Notes under the pieces: model-generated
Seen by the model: only the letters and a program-made list of their open reading frames with translations
Databases searched by the model: none
What the model was told of the DNA's origin: nothing
NCBI GenBank assembly: GCA_025345505.1
Contig: JANVCC010009942.1
Location: 784,081-848,080, forward strand
DNA length: 64,000 nucleotides
Direction: 5' to 3'
Source of the DNA: Todiramphus chloris collaris
Lineage: Eukaryota > Chordata > Aves > Coraciiformes > Alcedinidae
Program-made: the position numbers and the translations under genes
In this document: piece after piece, positions 60,854 to 64,000 of the stretch
Position numbering within the stretch: the stretch's first letter is position 1
How the letters are laid out: the number at the start of each line of letters is the position of its first letter

Positions 60854-61483
60854 GTCGCTCTTCTTGTACAATCACAGGACTCTGGAAGCAGGAACTTTAA
60901 AAATAAAATATGACAAACAGCGAGTATCATATGTTTTTCCAATGCTGTTTCCCATAAGGCCATAGCTGCCTGTAGATCAAAGATCCTTATCACAGCTATG
61001 CTGGTTTTGTATACATATAACTATTTTTTTTAATAAATCTCCACTGATTCCTTTTTTTTCTGAAACATCTGAGGAAATTTTTATTGCCTGATTTACAAGT
61101 ATTTAAAAATAATGCAAATAGGAAGTTATTGAAGTAATTTTTCCCTACCTGCCTACAAGCAGGGCTCCAATATTAATTTGCCTTTTAATTTTACTTATTA
61201 AAAAATACTCACATTATTACATGAAGTGCAAATTAGATTTTGTAAATTCTTTCTTTCCACTATACATTTTTGGCAGCTATGCTTAGTGTTTGATTCTGGT
61301 ATGCCTTTCATAAAATAAAGTAATAAAAAGTATCTTGAAAGCAAAACTTGACCTTTTCCAACAAGATAAATTCTGAAAACCTAACATAAAGCATAGTTAA
61401 AATGACAAGTGGAACTTTAATTATCTGTTTTACTTTTGAAGAGAATGCCAGGTCCTACTGATCTGACAGAAGCTTTAAAAAAT

Positions 61484-61642
61484 ATAGAATCATAGAATTG
61501 TTTTGATTAGAAAAGACCTTTAAGATCATCAAGCCCAACTGTTAACACAGTAGTGTCCTGGCACCACTAAACCATGTCTCTAAGCACCACATCCACATGT
61601 CTTTTAAATACCTCCAGGGATGGTGATCAACCACTTCCCAGG
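61484..61642 (-). mobile_element. CR1 LINE 3' end, first piece of a split copy
   Basis: It begins ATAGAATCATAGAATTG, the reverse of a CR1 3' end, and reads through the 3' untranslated region up to CCACTTCCCAGG, where the LTR begins. The CR1 text resumes after the LTR at GGGGCAGCCTGTTAC, so the two pieces belong to one insertion. Confidence 0.9.
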
Positions 61643-62450
61643 TGTCCTGGTTTGAGTGAAAACAGAACTAATTCTGTTCAGTAATTTTACTTTTCAGCTT
61701 AGTTCTTCTAATTAACTGCACTGTCTGAAGTTAGCAGCCTGTTCTCACAGGCAGTGTCTGCTTCTAGCAGTGATAACACCCCGTGTTTAGAGTTACTACC
61801 AAGGATTGGTGTGCAGACCAAGGCCACTGCTGGGTCCTGTGTACCACATTGGGGGGTGCAGAAAGTGAAGGGCCGCACCTTCAGGGAGGAGCGGACAGGA
61901 TGGGTGGCTCTAAACTGACCAGGGAGGTATTCCATCCCATATACGCCATATTTGGTCTACAGCTGAGGGACCCGAAGGGTCTCTGGGCTTTTCTCTTTCC
62001 TCGTGGACTGCTTTGCCAGCTTTTGCTTGGCTTGGCTCGGGTCCTCTTTCGGTTCCTTCCTCGGAGCATCCAAGGAGGACTCTGTCCATCTGCCTTCGAT
62101 CCCGATCTGCGTGTTCCTGAACCCAGTACCAGAATCCATCTCCTGAACACAGCTCCCGTCTGCTGCGGGGCCCAATCTGGGACTCCCCCGGTGCCTGCAC
62201 AACATCAGTGGTGACGGTGATGTAATTACCATCAGGGGGGTTGTGTTCGATACTGGTTTTGTATATATTTGTATATATTCCATTTTTATTATTATTATTT
62301 TCCTTTTCATTAAAGCTGTTCTAGTTTCCTTTTCTAATCGCTAAGTCTATCTCCCTTATTCCCTTTCTGCTCCCCTCTGGGGAGCGAGGGGGGTTAACAG
62401 AGAGCGTCTGTTATAGGTTTAAGGGGCTGCCCTGACCCTAAACCGCGACA
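61643..62450 (+). mobile_element. Solo LTR, ERVL-like family, nested in CR1
   Basis: The 808-base element starts TGTCCTGGTTTGAG and ends AACCGCGACA, in sense orientation on the + strand. An ATTAAA poly(A) signal lies near 62310. Flanks CCAGG (61638-61642) and CCGGG (62451-62455) are a 4-of-5 target duplication. It is the same family as 44940-45680 but carries about 67 extra bases after the ATAACACC position (about 61785-61855). No internal retroviral genes are attached. Confidence 0.9.
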
Positions 62451-64000
62451 CCGGGGCAGCCTGTTACAGTGCTTGACAACACTTTCTCTGAAGAAATTGT
62501 TCCTAATATCCAACCTAAATCTTCCCTGGTGAAACTTGAGGCCATTCCATCTCATCTTATCCCTTGTTCTTTGGGAGAACAGACCAACCACAATCTCACT
62601 ACAGCCTCTTTTAAGGTAGTTGTAGGGAGTGATAAGGTCTCCCTTGAGCTTCCTTTTCTCCAGACAAAACAAACCCAGTTCCCTCCATCGCTCCTCATAA
62701 GACTTGTTCTCTAGACCCTGCACCAGCTTCATTGCGCTTTTCTGGACTTGCTCCAGCAGCTCGATGCCTTTCTTATATTAAGTCACCCAAAACTAAATGC
62801 AGTACTCAAAGTGCGGTCTCACCAGTGACAAATACACTGGGACAATCAGTTCCCTAGTCCTGCTGGCCATAGTATTTCAGATACAGGACAGGATGCTGTT
62901 GTCCTTCATGGCCACCCGCACACACTGCTGGCTTACATTCAGCTGGCTGTTGAGCAGCACCCCTAGGTCCTTTTCTGCTGGGCAGCTTCCCAAACACTAT
63001 TCCCCAGGCCTTCTATGGGTTTGTTGTGGCCCAAGTGTAGGACCTGGCTCTTGGCCTTGTTGAACCTCATACCTTTGGCCTCAGCCCATCAATGTAGTCT
63101 GTCCGGATCCCTCTGCAGAGTCTTTCTACCTTCAAGCAGATTAACACATCTGCCTAACCTGTGGGCTTGCAAATTTAATGAATGTGCTCTCAATCCTCTC
63201 ATCCAGATCAGCGATAAAGATACTGAACAGAACAGGCCCCAGTACTGAGCCCTGGGGAACACCACTTGTGACTTCCCACCAACTGGATTTAACTCCATTC
63301 AGCACCACTCATTGGGCCTGACCATCCAGACAGTGTTTTACCCAGAGAAGCTTATGCCCATCCAGGGCATGAGCAGCAAGTTTCCCCAGGAGAATGCTAT
63401 GGGATACAGTGTTGAAGGCTTTGCTGAAGTCTAGGTGAACAACAACCACAGCCTTTACCTCATCCACTAAGCAGGTCATCTTGTCATAGAAGGAGAACAA
63501 GTTAGTCAAGCAGGACCTGCCTTTCATAGACACATGTTGAATGGGACTGATCACCTGATTGTCTTCTGTATGCCATATGATGACACTCAAGATGATCTGC
63601 TCCATAGCTTTCCCTGGCACTAAGGTCAAATTGTCAGGCCTGTAATTCCCCGGGTCTTTGTTTTGGCCCTTCTTGTACATGGGAGTCACATTTTCTAACC
63701 TCCACTCAACTGGAACCTTACCCATTAGCCAGGACTGCTGGTAGACGATGGAACATGGCTTGGTGAGAACTTCTGCCAGCTCCATCAGTACCCTTGGGTA
63801 GATCCCATCTGGCCCCATAGACTTGCGTTTGTCTAAGTCTAAGTTTGTCTATAGTAGGTCACTAACCATTTCTTCATTAATTACGGGCCTTCATTCTGCT
63901 CCCTGCCCCTGTCATCCAGATTAGGGAACTGGGCACTCAGGGAACAACTAGCCCTACTACTAAAGACTGAGACAGAGAAGGCATTCAGTACCTCAGCCTT
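62451..64000 (-). mobile_element. CR1 LINE, second piece, running off the window
   Basis: The minus-strand text runs from the ORF2 C-terminus (62456-62732, RRLPRC-type end and [24 protein letters not shown]) up through the reverse transcriptase to the linker at the window edge. Several frame changes separate the pieces 62469-62732, 63089-63298 and 63309-63818. Together with 61484-61642 it spans at least 1.7 kb of one CR1 copy; its 5' end is outside the window. Confidence 0.92.
63309..63818 (-). pseudogene. CR1 reverse transcriptase fragment, 169 codons
   Basis: This open stretch carries MGPDGIYPRVLMELAEVLTKP, the block ENVTPMYKKGQNKDPGNYRPDNL, VPGKAMEQIILSVI, the MKGRSCLTNLFSFYDK motif and VVVVHLDFSKAFNTVSHSILLGKL, in the usual CR1 order. 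It stops shortly after GQAQ, where the SSWRPVTSG region should follow. The catalytic FADD block is in another frame or mutated downstream (near 63150), so it is a remnant. Confidence 0.87.

Larger units (their letters stand above)
58155..61483. other. Presumed intronic DNA, no gene seen
   Basis: AT-rich sequence. It includes an octamer-containing inverted repeat (59760-59800), a 21-base tandem duplication (60546-60587) and a TA tract at 60832-60853. I recognise no gene or transposon. Confidence 0.55.

Noticed and set aside
20414-64000. Search for RAB3C exon 3 onward (DTAGQERYRT, NKCD, C-terminal CAC)
   Set aside because: No matching text was recognised on the + strand. A short diverged exon could be missed by eye, but it is more likely beyond the window.

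Overview
The window is non-coding-rich vertebrate DNA, almost certainly from a bird. It carries many 5'-truncated CR1 LINE copies, whose reverse-transcriptase text and terminal ATTCTATG-type octamers can be read directly, and several solo LTRs of avian endogenous retroviruses. The species cannot be fixed from the sequence.

The one host gene I can support is the 5' part of RAB3C, on the + strand. A CpG island (about 11.25-12.52 kb) holds the promoter and a tiny coding exon 1 (12011-12034, eight codons, MRHEAPMQ) ending at a GT donor. Exon 2 lies 8.2 kb downstream (20189-20413, 75 codons) and carries the Rab P-loop and switch I region. It ends at a GT donor just before the codons for the expected DTAGQ motif. 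I did not recognise exons 3 onward, so everything after 20414 is most simply intron 2. This is a partial gene that runs off the window. Its product should be a synaptic-vesicle-type small GTPase.

Layout: 1-11.2 kb is upstream intergenic DNA with a CR1 tail, two LTRs and a 2 kb CR1. 11.25-12.5 kb is the RAB3C promoter and exon 1. 12.0-20.2 kb is intron 1, which has simple repeats but no CR1 or LTR that I can recognise. 20.4-64 kb is presumed intron 2. It is nearly free of recognisable elements up to 38 kb apart from one CR1 tail at 28.4 kb. From 38 kb to the end it is crowded: a well-preserved CR1 reverse-transcriptase region at 38.2-40.3 kb; solo LTRs at 44.9, 47.8, 53.4 and 61.6 kb, with readable target-site duplications of 5, 6, 4 and (imperfect) 5 bp; and two CR1 segments 7 kb apart that are about 98% identical.

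No tRNA, rRNA, CRISPR or second host gene was found. No wholly new system is evident. The best second-look items are an inverted pair of ACTACRACTCCCGGGA promoter motifs, a perfect 14-bp inverted repeat built on octamer (ATGCAAAT) sites, the near-identical CR1 pair whose differences cluster at the ends, and two LTRs nested inside older CR1 copies.
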